NCBI GenBank assembly: GCA_030602675.1
Contig: JAUVZH010000133.1
Coordinates: forward strand, 1-7,011
DNA: 7,011 nt
Direction: 5' to 3'
Origin: Candidatus Heimdallarchaeota archaeon
GTDB lineage: Archaea; Asgardarchaeota; Heimdallarchaeia; JABLTI01
The position numbers were made by a program, and so were the translations under genes. Positions 1 through 5,386 of this stretch are shown one piece after another. The number at the start of each line of letters is the position of its first letter. Position 1 is the stretch's first letter. The notes under the pieces are model-generated. The model saw nothing but the letters and a program-made list of their open reading frames with translations. It searched no databases and had not been told where the DNA came from.

Positions 1-163
1 AAGCAACTTCATGGTCTGTTTTCTCTAATTGCTCTTCCAGCTTTGCCACTAGCTTTTCCAGTTCTATACGTTCAGCTTTTTTTCTCTCTCTGTAGGCTTT
101 TTTTCTCTCTGCGTTTGTATCATATTTCCTTGGTCTTCCTCGTGGTCTTTTTTCTTGGGACAT
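1..163 (-). CDS. AT-hook / bZIP-like small DNA-binding protein (5' part, truncated by window edge)
   Basis: The reading frame starts at the ATG complementary to 161-163 and runs off the window after 54 codons without a stop. Residues 6-14 read RPRGRPRKY, a canonical AT-hook (GRP core with flanking Arg/Lys) that in known proteins inserts into the minor groove of AT-rich DNA. A very basic helix (residues 18-32, AERKKAYRERKKAER) follows, then a predicted coiled coil (residues 33-48) with L35, V39, L42 and L46 at a/d positions. The spacing N17-x7-R25-x9-L35-x6-L42 fits the eukaryotic bZIP signature, although the next heptad position is T49. Similar short proteins with GRPRKY plus RAYRERKK are known to me from phages and prokaryotic genomes without assigned function. 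An exact SD lies just upstream. A DNA-binding or regulatory role is inferred; the missing C-terminus could hold another domain. Confidence 0.75.
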   Translation of the reverse strand, partial: MSQEKRPRGRPRKYDTNAERKKAYRERKKAERIELEKLVAKLEEQLEKTDHEVA

Positions 164-167
164 AATT

Positions 168-175
168 GATCACCT
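168..175 (-). promoter_or_regulatory. Shine-Dalgarno site AGGTGATC for the AT-hook gene
   Basis: On the minus strand AGGTGATC lies four bases before the ATG at 163. It matches the complement of the conserved archaeal 16S rRNA 3' end over eight bases, which fixes the start codon and supports this edge frame as a real gene. Confidence 0.75.
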
Positions 176-179
176 GCTA

Positions 180-201
180 CAATTTACTGTCTCGGGACAA
201 T
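180..201 (-). promoter_or_regulatory. Palindromic operator-like element, copy 1 (core TGTCTCGGGACA, 188-199)
   Basis: The core at 188-199 is an inverted repeat TGTC-N-CG-N-GACA. It sits at the predicted transcription start of the AT-hook gene, the usual place for a repressor site. The whole 22-bp stretch matches 312-333 at 18 of 22 positions, including shared CAATTTA on the left and GACAAT on the right. Autoregulation by the adjacent DNA-binding protein is a reasonable guess but not shown. Confidence 0.5.
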
Positions 202-215
202 TATTTAAAGCTTCG

Positions 216-223
216 TTTATAAA
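216..223 (-). promoter_or_regulatory. Candidate TATA box for the AT-hook gene
   Basis: TTTATAAA (palindromic) lies about 25 bases upstream of the palindrome at 188-199 on the minus strand, which predicts transcription start near 194 and a leader of about 30 bases containing the SD. The assignment rests on spacing and AT-rich consensus only. Confidence 0.4.
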
Positions 224-311
224 TTATTTTAAATCGGTTAGTTAAATATCTTATTAATATGAAAGAATACTTTTTGACTTTTAAGACAATTAGGCAATCC
301 TAACATTTACT

Positions 312-333
312 CAATTTAGAGTCGCGAGACAAT
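312..333. promoter_or_regulatory. Palindromic operator-like element, copy 2 (core GTCGCGAGAC, 321-330)
   Basis: This is the second copy of the 22-bp element at 180-201, 132 bases away in the same orientation and 18 of 22 identical. The core again fits GTCNCGNGAC. An AT-rich TATA-like run (ATATATATAAGG, about 332-343) follows directly, as TATTTAAAG does in copy 1. It could serve a plus-strand promoter entering the gene-free region, or be a second regulator site for the minus-strand gene. Confidence 0.5.
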
Positions 334-560
334 ATATATAAGGAAAAATTAAGATTTACCTTTAAGAATGCAAGAGGCAGATAGTTCAAAATATTAGATC
401 ATGAGAGAAAAAAAGAGTGGCTCCAAAATCATACTTACATTATATTAAATAATAGATATCTCTGTCGCAGGAACGAAGGATAGCTCGGGAAGAAACCAAT
501 TAGGCATCTTCACGTTTGAAAATATTAGTTATCAATCGGAAGATATTTTGATATATATGT

Positions 561-617
561 GAGCAGTCCAATAATCAACGCCAAAAACTGTCTTTTTTGT
601 TGATAATTGGATTGTTT
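561..617 (+). other. Long hairpin, probably in an RNA (possible ncRNA or leader structure)
   Basis: Bases 561-579 pair with 599-617: 18 of 19 positions pair, with one A.A mismatch (573/605) and three G.U pairs (561/617, 563/615, 566/612). The loop can add five A-U pairs (583-587 with 594-598). The G.U pairs hold only if the plus strand is the RNA; on the minus strand they become A.C mismatches. This points to a plus-strand transcript, either an independent RNA from the TATA-like run near 332-343 or an extended leader of the transporter gene. No long U tract follows, so it is not a typical terminator. A decayed inverted-repeat mobile element is an alternative. Confidence 0.5.
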
Positions 618-718
618 CCATATTCGCTAATTTACTTTTGTTGTGAGAAAAATAGATGAATTTCATTGTTTAATCTGTATTTTCTGAGGAATCTTTTTTA
701 ACACTCTTATTATTATAA

Positions 719-730
719 CCAAAGATTTGG
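719..730 (+). promoter_or_regulatory. Perfect short inverted repeat CCAAAGATTTGG upstream of the transporter
   Basis: Five-base arms CCAAA/TTTGG are separated by two bases, 26 bases before the transporter ATG. A weak TATA-like run (TTATTATAA, about 710-718) lies immediately upstream, so the repeat would fall between TATA and transcription start (about 739), a position where archaeal repressors bind. No known regulator is matched. Confidence 0.3.
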
Positions 731-740
731 CAATCTAAAC

Positions 741-745
741 AGGAG
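741..745 (+). promoter_or_regulatory. Shine-Dalgarno AGGAG for the MFS transporter
   Basis: AGGAG ends 11 bases before the ATG at 757. The spacing is somewhat long but usable, and no better start lies between them. Confidence 0.5.
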
Positions 746-756
746 ATTTTGTTTCA

Positions 757-2040
757 ATGGATGAAAATGAAAATATCATTGTTGAAGAAGAGGATACTAA
801 AAGTGAAGTATCCGAATATAAAGCTTACAAATATCGTTGGATTGTTCTCATACTTTTTATGTTCGTTGGTGCAGTAACACAATTAGTATGGGTAACTTAT
901 GGAACAATAATTGATGAATCGGCTGGTTTTTTTGGTGTCGATGAATTATGGATTGTTGTACTTGCATTAATCTTCATGGTAGTATACATCCCTGTCAATT
1001 TTCTAGCATGCTGGGTGATTGATAAACTGGGATTAAAGTGGGGTACTGGTATAGGTGTAATTCTTACAGGTGTTTTTGGTTTCTTGAGAGTATTTGCTCT
1101 TTTTGGTCCAAACTTTTGGCTGTTATTGGTATTCCAAATACTGACTGCAATAGGTCAACCATTTGTTTTGAATTCCTTTACCAAACTTGCATCTGCTTGG
1201 TTCCCTCAAAGTGAAAAAACAATGGCTTCAGGTTTAGGTACAATGTCTATGTTTATTGGTGTTTTAATTGCATTTCTTGTCCCCCCACTTGTTGTAAAAA
1301 ATCAAGGTATAGATTATGCAATAACATGGATAACATGGAGTTTTGGTATCGTAGCATTGGTATCAATGGTTCTATACTTGATATTCGTACGCAATAAACC
1401 ACCTACTCCTCCAAATGCTTATGCAGATAAAACAAAAGCTCTAGCAGTTGAAGGAACAAGATCTATGTTCAAGAAAAAAGATTTCAATTTACTCTTTGTA
1501 ATCATCTTAATTGGAGCAGGAGCGTTTAATGCAATATCAGCTGTCCTTGACGTTATTTTCGAATACGATATAGGAGATCCACAACCAGGTTATATTGGTG
1601 CACTGATAATCGGTGGAGGTACAGTTGGTGCGATTATATTTTCAACTTTATCTGATCACTTTCAGAAAAGAAAACCTTTCTTAATTATGGCTTTGGTTGC
1701 AGGAGCAATTCTTTTACCACTACTCTACTTTATTCAAAATGACCCTGCGAGATTCGCTATTTCGTTTTTCCTAGGATTCTTTTTAGTTTCTGCATTACCG
1801 GTTGGATTAACTTATGCAGCGGAGATTACTCACCCACTTCCAGAGGAAACTTCAAATGGTATTATGATGTGGATTGGACAAATAAGTGGAATTGTTTTGC
1901 TTGCTTGCATTATGGTAACAGATTTAGTTAATGTAAGTGGAAATCTAATGTTCATCAACATAATTGTCATTACTGTTCTCTTTGCAGCTGGGATAGTGTT
2001 ATCCATCTTTATGAAAGATCTAGATGCTCATAAGCTCTAG
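757..2040 (+). CDS. MFS transporter, FLVCR/SLC49-like (possible choline/ethanolamine-type)
   Basis: A 427-residue membrane protein with an acidic cytoplasmic N-terminus (1-20), twelve hydrophobic segments (about 28-50, 64-88, 93-115, 119-140, 157-180, 187-211, 244-268, 277-297, 306-326, 330-352, 366-388, 394-418) and a central loop (212-243), the usual MFS 6+6 layout. Several stretches recall animal FLVCR1/2: WFPQSEKTMASGLG after TM4, IAFLVPPLVV in TM5, FNLLFVIILIGAGAF in TM7 and GFFLVSALPVGLTYAAEITH in TM10. FLVCR1/2 carry choline and ethanolamine. By my alignment W45, Q134 and Q375 match the ligand-site Trp and two Gln of FLVCR1, while N258 replaces the site Tyr. MFS membership is firm; the FLVCR affiliation is from memory and the substrate is inferred. 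It appears monocistronic, with an SD upstream and a T-rich tail downstream. Confidence 0.9.
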   Translation: MDENENIIVEEEDTKSEVSEYKAYKYRWIVLILFMFVGAVTQLVWVTYGTIIDESAGFFGVDELWIVVLALIFMVVYIPVNFLACWVIDKLGLKWGTGIGVILTGVFGFLRVFALFGPNFWLLLVFQILTAIGQPFVLNSFTKLASAWFPQSEKTMASGLGTMSMFIGVLIAFLVPPLVVKNQGIDYAITWITWSFGIVALVSMVLYLIFVRNKPPTPPNAYADKTKALAVEGTRSMFKKKDFNLLFVIILIGAGAFNAISAVLDVIFEYDIGDPQPGYIGALIIGGGTVGAIIFSTLSDHFQKRKPFLIMALVAGAILLPLLYFIQNDPARFAISFFLGFFLVSALPVGLTYAAEITHPLPEETSNGIMMWIGQISGIVLLACIMVTDLVNVSGNLMFINIIVITVLFAAGIVLSIFMKDLDAHKL

Positions 2041-2044
2041 ATAT

Positions 2045-2072
2045 TCTTTCCTTTTTTTTCTTTCAATTTTTT
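2045..2072 (+). terminator. T-rich terminator after the transporter gene
   Basis: A pyrimidine-rich stretch with a run of eight T (2052-2059) and one of six T (2067-2072) starts a few bases after the stop codon. Archaeal RNA polymerase terminates at such U-rich tracts without needing a hairpin. Confidence 0.55.
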
Positions 2073-2110
2073 CATGCTGAATTTTAATTTCATGTGTCTT
2101 TGCAATAGAA

Positions 2111-2119
2111 TTTTATTTA
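2111..2119 (+). promoter_or_regulatory. Candidate TATA box; implies a leaderless transcript
   Basis: TTTTATTTA is centred about 24 bases before the ATG at 2139, the usual archaeal TATA-to-start distance, so transcription would begin at or next to the start codon. The absence of any SD before this ATG agrees with a leaderless mRNA. Confidence 0.5.
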
Positions 2120-2138
2120 CAAATCGTAATTATTTACT

Positions 2139-2717
2139 ATGAATGTCTTAATTATCTATGCCCACCCAAAGGAGAACAGTTTTTGTAGTGCTATCAAGGA
2201 AATGATTGTAAAAGGGTTAAAAATCAACAAAAATACTGTTCGCATTCATGACTTATATTACTCTAAATTCAATCCTCTATTATCCAAGGAAGAATTACTA
2301 GGCGAGACAAAATCATTATCTGGTTTTAAAACAATTGTCAAAAAACAACACGATATCAAATGGGCAAATGTGATAATCATCATTCATCCTGCTTGGTGGT
2401 ATGGTGTTCCAGCAATTCTCAAAGGATATTTTGATAGAGTTCTAACAGAGGGATTTGCATTCAATTATGAGGTTGATCATCCTGTTCCACTCTTAACAGA
2501 TAAAAAAGGCATTCTTATTCAAACGTTTGATGTAGAGGAGCAATTGGAAAAGGAGTTTTTTGGAGATATAACTTACAAATCAGTTTATTATGTTTGGAAA
2601 TATTGTGGAGTTGAAGACTGGCAAAAATTTGCCAAATTTAGGGTGAATTTCGTTTCAAAAGAGCAAAGAGAGGAATGGTTAGAAGAAGTATATCAAATGG
2701 CACTTAAAATTAAATAA
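2139..2717 (+). CDS. NAD(P)H-dependent oxidoreductase, flavodoxin-like fold (Flavodoxin_2 / NQO1-KefF-MdaB type)
   Basis: A 192-residue soluble flavoprotein. The N-terminal beta strand and phosphate-binding loop read VLIIYAHPKENSF (residues 3-15). The family hallmark HPAWWYGVPAILKGYFDRV lies at residues 83-101 after strand VIIII, followed by LTEGFAFNYE (102-111). These are the flavin-contacting segments of the quinone reductase/KefF/MdaB family, which uses NAD(P)H to reduce quinones or similar electrophiles through FAD or FMN. The usual TTGG-like loop is replaced by IQTFDVEEQ (127-135). Length is normal for the family. There is no signal peptide, so it is cytoplasmic. No SD is seen and the start fits a leaderless transcript. 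The next gene begins 16 bases downstream, suggesting co-transcription. The physiological substrate cannot be deduced. Confidence 0.9.
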   Translation: MNVLIIYAHPKENSFCSAIKEMIVKGLKINKNTVRIHDLYYSKFNPLLSKEELLGETKSLSGFKTIVKKQHDIKWANVIIIIHPAWWYGVPAILKGYFDRVLTEGFAFNYEVDHPVPLLTDKKGILIQTFDVEEQLEKEFFGDITYKSVYYVWKYCGVEDWQKFAKFRVNFVSKEQREEWLEEVYQMALKIK

Positions 2718-2733
2718 AGTGAGTAATTAGATC

Positions 2734-3558
2734 ATGCCTTCCTTGAATTTCCAATCAGAATCAAAAAAATTGCATAGCGATTCTTCACACGGTGCAGTAT
2801 TCCTAACACTAGAAGTACTTAGAGTATTAAAAGAAGAACTTCAGCTTTCAGAAAATATAGAAAATGATTTTAAATTCACAGTAGAGGAATTAATGAAAGT
2901 TCATCCAGAAATGGCTTCAATTAAAAATTCCTTAATTAAAATTAGAGAAAATCTGATAGCAAAGAAAAAGGAAATTATTATTCGAAGAATTGATGAGCAA
3001 GCCCGAATAGTATTAGATAGAGAAATACGAACAATCAGCAATATGAGTAATTATCTCTTAAAATACAAATCAATTATGACTATCTCCGCAAGTTCAACGA
3101 TTCTAAATGCTTTAAGAGAAATACCAGATGAAAGAAGAAATAAGCGAATTTTTGTATTGGAATCGAGACCCATTTTGGAAGGACAAATATTAGCAAAAGA
3201 ACTTGCAAATCTTGGTTATGAAGTTCATATTATTGTTGATGCAGCAACAGGATATTTTGGAGAGAAAGTGGAAGCATTTGTAATAGGTGCTGATACTATC
3301 TTTTCTGATGGCTCTGTAATAAACAAAGTGGGATCCTTTTTGTTAGCTCTCACTGCAAATTTCTACAAGAAACCATTTTTTGTGGCAGCATCATCAAATA
3401 AAATATCTAGTATGTCTTCAAAAGAACATAAAATTTTAATCAAACATAAACCTCCTCAAGAAATTTATAAAGAAAAAATCAAGAATCTCTCACCATTAAA
3501 TGTTTATTTCGATTTTGTACCAGCAAAGTATATAACAAAACTGATTTCTGAGAAATAA
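2734..3558 (+). CDS. aIF2B / eIF2B alpha-beta-delta family protein
   Basis: A 274-residue member of the IF-2B superfamily (eIF2B regulatory subunits, ribose-1,5-bisphosphate isomerase, MtnA). An alpha-helical N-terminal part (about 1-105, with SSHGAVFLTLEVLRVL at 17-32) precedes a Rossmann-like domain with the family motifs VLESRPILEGQILAKEL (141-157), GADTIFSDGSVINKVGSF (185-202) and the C-terminal FDFVPAKYITKLI (259-271). The isomerases use a Cys/Asp pair; this protein keeps the Asp (D187) but contains no cysteine at all, and the equivalent loop reads TISASSTI (116-123). It is therefore more likely an eIF2B-like, non-enzymatic protein than an isomerase. In archaea the function of such homologues (binding aIF2 alpha or sugar phosphates/nucleotides) is not settled. 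It follows the oxidoreductase by 16 bases with no clear SD. Confidence 0.85.
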   Translation: MPSLNFQSESKKLHSDSSHGAVFLTLEVLRVLKEELQLSENIENDFKFTVEELMKVHPEMASIKNSLIKIRENLIAKKKEIIIRRIDEQARIVLDREIRTISNMSNYLLKYKSIMTISASSTILNALREIPDERRNKRIFVLESRPILEGQILAKELANLGYEVHIIVDAATGYFGEKVEAFVIGADTIFSDGSVINKVGSFLLALTANFYKKPFFVAASSNKISSMSSKEHKILIKHKPPQEIYKEKIKNLSPLNVYFDFVPAKYITKLISEK

Positions 3559-3570
3559 AATCTGAAGCTA

Positions 3571-3599
3571 GCTAATTTTAGTATTAAAAATGAATTAGC
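3571..3599 (+). terminator. Possible hairpin terminator after the aIF2B-like gene
   Basis: GCTAATT (3571-3577) and AATTAGC (3593-3599) form a 7-bp stem around a 15-base AT-rich loop, 12 bases after the stop codon, followed by a moderately T-rich stretch. It may end the oxidoreductase-aIF2B transcript; the stem is AT-rich and could be chance. Confidence 0.35.
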
Positions 3600-3642
3600 A
3601 TAGAAATTTATTTTCTCATGTCGATATAAAACGAAGCTAAAG

Positions 3643-3650
3643 CTTATAAA
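3643..3650 (+). promoter_or_regulatory. Candidate TATA box for the initiator tRNA
   Basis: CTTATAAA, preceded by a purine-rich AAAG that could act as BRE, lies 39 bases before the mature tRNA end. It predicts transcription start near 3672 and a short 5' leader of about 17 bases to be removed by RNase P. A second TATA-like run (GATATAAAA, about 3624-3632) is further away and less well placed. Confidence 0.45.
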
Positions 3651-3688
3651 TCTTGTTTTTTAAAAAAAGAGTATAAACTTATAATTGA

Positions 3689-3767
3689 AGCGCGGTGGGG
3701 TAGCTAGGTTGTGCCCACAGGGCTCATAACCCTGGGATCGGTGGTTCGAATCCACCCCGCGCTACCA
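3689..3767 (+). tRNA. Initiator tRNA-Met (anticodon CAT), CCA encoded
   Basis: A full cloverleaf can be drawn. The acceptor stem is AGCGCGG (3689-3695) with CCGCGCT (3757-3763), discriminator A3764 and encoded CCA (3765-3767). The D stem is GGGT (3698-3701) with GCCC (3713-3716). The anticodon stem is CAGGG (3718-3722) with CCCTG (3730-3734) around loop CTCATAA, anticodon CAT at 3725-3727. The variable loop is 3735-3739, and the T stem is GGTGG (3740-3744) with CCACC (3752-3756) around TTCGAAT. The A1:U72 first pair and three consecutive G:C pairs at the bottom of the anticodon stem are the marks of archaeal and eukaryotic initiator tRNA rather than elongator Met or Ile2 tRNA. There is no intron. 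A T-rich stretch follows and overlaps the extended end of the convergent gene. Confidence 0.96.
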
Positions 3768-3776
3768 TTTATCTTA

Positions 3777-3832
3777 CTATATTTTCCTTCTCTTCGTATA
3801 TACAATTGCAAATGATATTGATACACCTATAT
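3777..3832 (-). other. Out-of-frame C-terminal extension: second half of a membrane anchor (-1 frame)
   Basis: If base 3830 is read twice, or one A is restored in the AATATAGG stretch, translation of the propeller protein continues past its TAG with IGVSISFAIVYTKRRKI and ends at a TAG at 3777-3779. Joined to GLAIGIPISAIVI this makes one uninterrupted hydrophobic helix followed by a basic TKRRK stop-transfer sequence, the expected C-terminal anchor of an archaeal surface protein. Causes may be an indel in the assembly, a real mutation, or recoding; the first seems most likely because no classical slippery heptamer is present. Confidence 0.65.
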
Positions 3833-5239
3833 TACTATAGCACTAATTGGTATTCCAATTGCTAATCCTTTCTGCAAAGGTGACAACCCAGCAGTTATTC
3901 CGTGACTATAGAATATATCCATCTCTTCATTTCTACCATCTGTCCAAACAACATGTGGTATATCATCTGAGTCTACTCTTATAGTGAAATAATCTCCTGG
4001 TCTTGTATAAACAGTAGAAGTATTCTCACTAGCTATTGGTTTTGCATCTGTTATTATTAGTTCAGTACTCGAATAGCTCGAAAAATATGCCATACGATAG
4101 TATGGTCCATAGCTATTCCCTTGCTGGTCATAATAAGAGATATGTAATCTACCTTGCGAATCAATGTCCATATCTGGTTGCCATTGATTGCCATTTATTA
4201 TTTGATTAATTGTATATCTTGAACTCCAAGTCAAACCATTATCATCTGAGTATCGTAAGAAGATCCCCCAAGAACCATCCGGATCGATTAATTCAGACCA
4301 AAGAATGTATAGCCTATCATTACTATCAAACCTAATAACTGGTAACGTCACTTCTTTTGGTCGTCCTGTCTGATCAACAGTGAAAGTTCCATTCTCACTT
4401 GTTGGATTGACATCTAGTTTAGTTTCAAATGTTGCACCATGATCAGTTGAATTTGTAATGTAAATGTCTCCCCAATAATCAGTAGTAATCCAAGTCCAAG
4501 CTACAAATACATCATTTTCACTATTGGTTGTAACATATGGTCCAACATGATCAATTGGATGTATTCTACTATCAGCAATTATCCCTCTTTCTTGAAAGCT
4601 TTCACCTTCATTAATTGAACGGGTTATCCTTACAATTACTGTTCCATTAATCAAAATATCATCGTAAGCAACGTAAATATTACCTAAACTATCTATTGTC
4701 ATTGTTTCTTTATCAGCGAAACCAGCACCATTTGTAGCACTTACTGTTGACCAAGTGTAGCCATAATCATCACTTTTGGCTAGAGTTATCTGTGACAAGT
4801 CAGAAGTAATTGCTCTTGAATATTCTAGATACGCGTAATAGATAGTATCTTGATATAATGCAAGCCAAGGATCAGATTGCCCAGTAAAAATACCTTCAAA
4901 CATAGGCATATTGTATGGTGTTGTCCAGGTTTTTCCATTATTATCTGATCTAGAAAAACTGACTCTTACACCTCCAGTATTATGCCCATCAGCATTTTTC
5001 CAACCAGCGAAAATTTTACCATCTGAATTTATTGCCAATGTTGGTTCAACATGATGAACATAATCACCATCATTAGTGGAAATTAGTATATCCTCTGAAA
5101 AACCTACTATAAATGGTTCTTCGTTTTCAATAACCGTATCACTATTAACAAAAATCAAAGAAGGATAAATTAAAAGTTGTACAAATGATGAACAAAATAG
5201 AATAAAAGCTATCATAACTGCTTTTTTAGAAAGTGTCAA
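3827..5239 (-). CDS. Secreted/surface BNR (Asp-box) beta-propeller protein, sialidase-like fold; C-terminal anchor frameshifted
   Basis: A 470-residue protein with an N-terminal signal segment (K5K6 then hydrophobic 7-31). Five Asp-box motifs (S-x-D-x-G-x-T-W) are visible at residues 98-105, 156-163, 208-215 (degenerate), 264-271 and 331-338. About seven repeated strand motifs of the form D-G-x-I-Y-V-A-W occur near 72-80, 130-139, 185-193, 241-249, 307-315, 362-370 and 425-433, consistent with a six- or seven-bladed propeller. Sequons such as NGT and NST suit an extracellular glycoprotein. I find no FRIP motif or clear sialidase arginine triad, so glycan hydrolysis is not supported; glycan or protein binding is as likely. 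The frame stops at TAG (3827-3829) inside a hydrophobic segment (GLAIGIPISAIVI, 458-470), and the -1 frame completes a membrane anchor down to 3777. There is no strong SD. Transcription converges on the tRNA. Confidence 0.85.
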   Translation of the reverse strand: MTLSKKAVMIAFILFCSSFVQLLIYPSLIFVNSDTVIENEEPFIVGFSEDILISTNDGDYVHHVEPTLAINSDGKIFAGWKNADGHNTGGVRVSFSRSDNNGKTWTTPYNMPMFEGIFTGQSDPWLALYQDTIYYAYLEYSRAITSDLSQITLAKSDDYGYTWSTVSATNGAGFADKETMTIDSLGNIYVAYDDILINGTVIVRITRSINEGESFQERGIIADSRIHPIDHVGPYVTTNSENDVFVAWTWITTDYWGDIYITNSTDHGATFETKLDVNPTSENGTFTVDQTGRPKEVTLPVIRFDSNDRLYILWSELIDPDGSWGIFLRYSDDNGLTWSSRYTINQIINGNQWQPDMDIDSQGRLHISYYDQQGNSYGPYYRMAYFSSYSSTELIITDAKPIASENTSTVYTRPGDYFTIRVDSDDIPHVVWTDGRNEEMDIFYSHGITAGLSPLQKGLAIGIPISAIVI

Positions 5240-5341
5240 TTAATTCAGCTCACAAAAATTGTATGACAACAAAGAATGAGAGTTATTTTTACTTATTTAT
5301 CATTCTAGATATTCCCTTAAAATTTTTAAAGAGAAAATTCT

Positions 5342-5366
5342 TTGTGATTCAATAGAAAGATCACAA
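5342..5366. promoter_or_regulatory. Inverted repeat TTGTGAT-N11-ATCACAA upstream of gcvT
   Basis: Perfect 7-base arms at 5342-5348 and 5360-5366 lie in the 158-base divergent region between the propeller gene and gcvT, 31 bases before the gcvT start. An AT-rich TATA-like run (AAAATTTTTAAA, 5319-5330) is just upstream, placing the repeat around the predicted start of transcription. It could be a dimer-binding operator or a leader hairpin. I see no glycine-riboswitch fold. Confidence 0.4.
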
Positions 5367-5386
5367 TTGTTATTATTTAAAATAAT

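Larger units (their letters stand above)
176..756. other. Long intergenic region without a convincing gene
   Basis: No reading frame longer than a few tens of codons with a plausible start is visible on either strand; the ATGs at about 369 and 401 open frames of 9 and 15 codons. The region holds the paired palindromic elements, a TATA-like run at 332-343, a less AT-rich stretch at about 455-515, a direct repeat CAATTAGGCA (287-296 and 497-506), a 7-bp inverted repeat AAAATAT/ATATTTT within about 518-551, the long hairpin at 561-617, and the MFS gene's proximal signals. I see no C/D-box signature or tRNA-like fold. An unrecognised noncoding RNA or a long structured leader is possible. Confidence 0.55.

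Noticed and set aside
77..112. Repeated GAGAGAAAAAAAGC (minus strand) as a simple-sequence repeat or CRISPR-like unit
   Set aside because: It is explained by the coding repeat ERKKA-YRERKKA in the basic region of the AT-hook protein.
369..450. Short plus-strand frames starting at about 369 and 401
   Set aside because: They encode only 9 and 15 residues, without an SD or any recognisable motif.
287..506. Direct repeat CAATTAGGCA at 287-296 and 497-506 as a mobile-element footprint
   Set aside because: Ten bases in AT-rich DNA with no terminal inverted repeats at the same positions is too little to support an insertion.
3689..3767. Elongator tRNA-Met or tRNA-Ile2 (CAT anticodon)
   Set aside because: The A1:U72 pair and three G:C pairs under the anticodon loop are initiator features.
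3827..3829. TAG as pyrrolysine or suppressed stop in the propeller gene
   Set aside because: In-frame reading past TAG gives VYQYHLQLYIRREGK, which is not a continuation of the hydrophobic helix; only the -1 frame completes the anchor.
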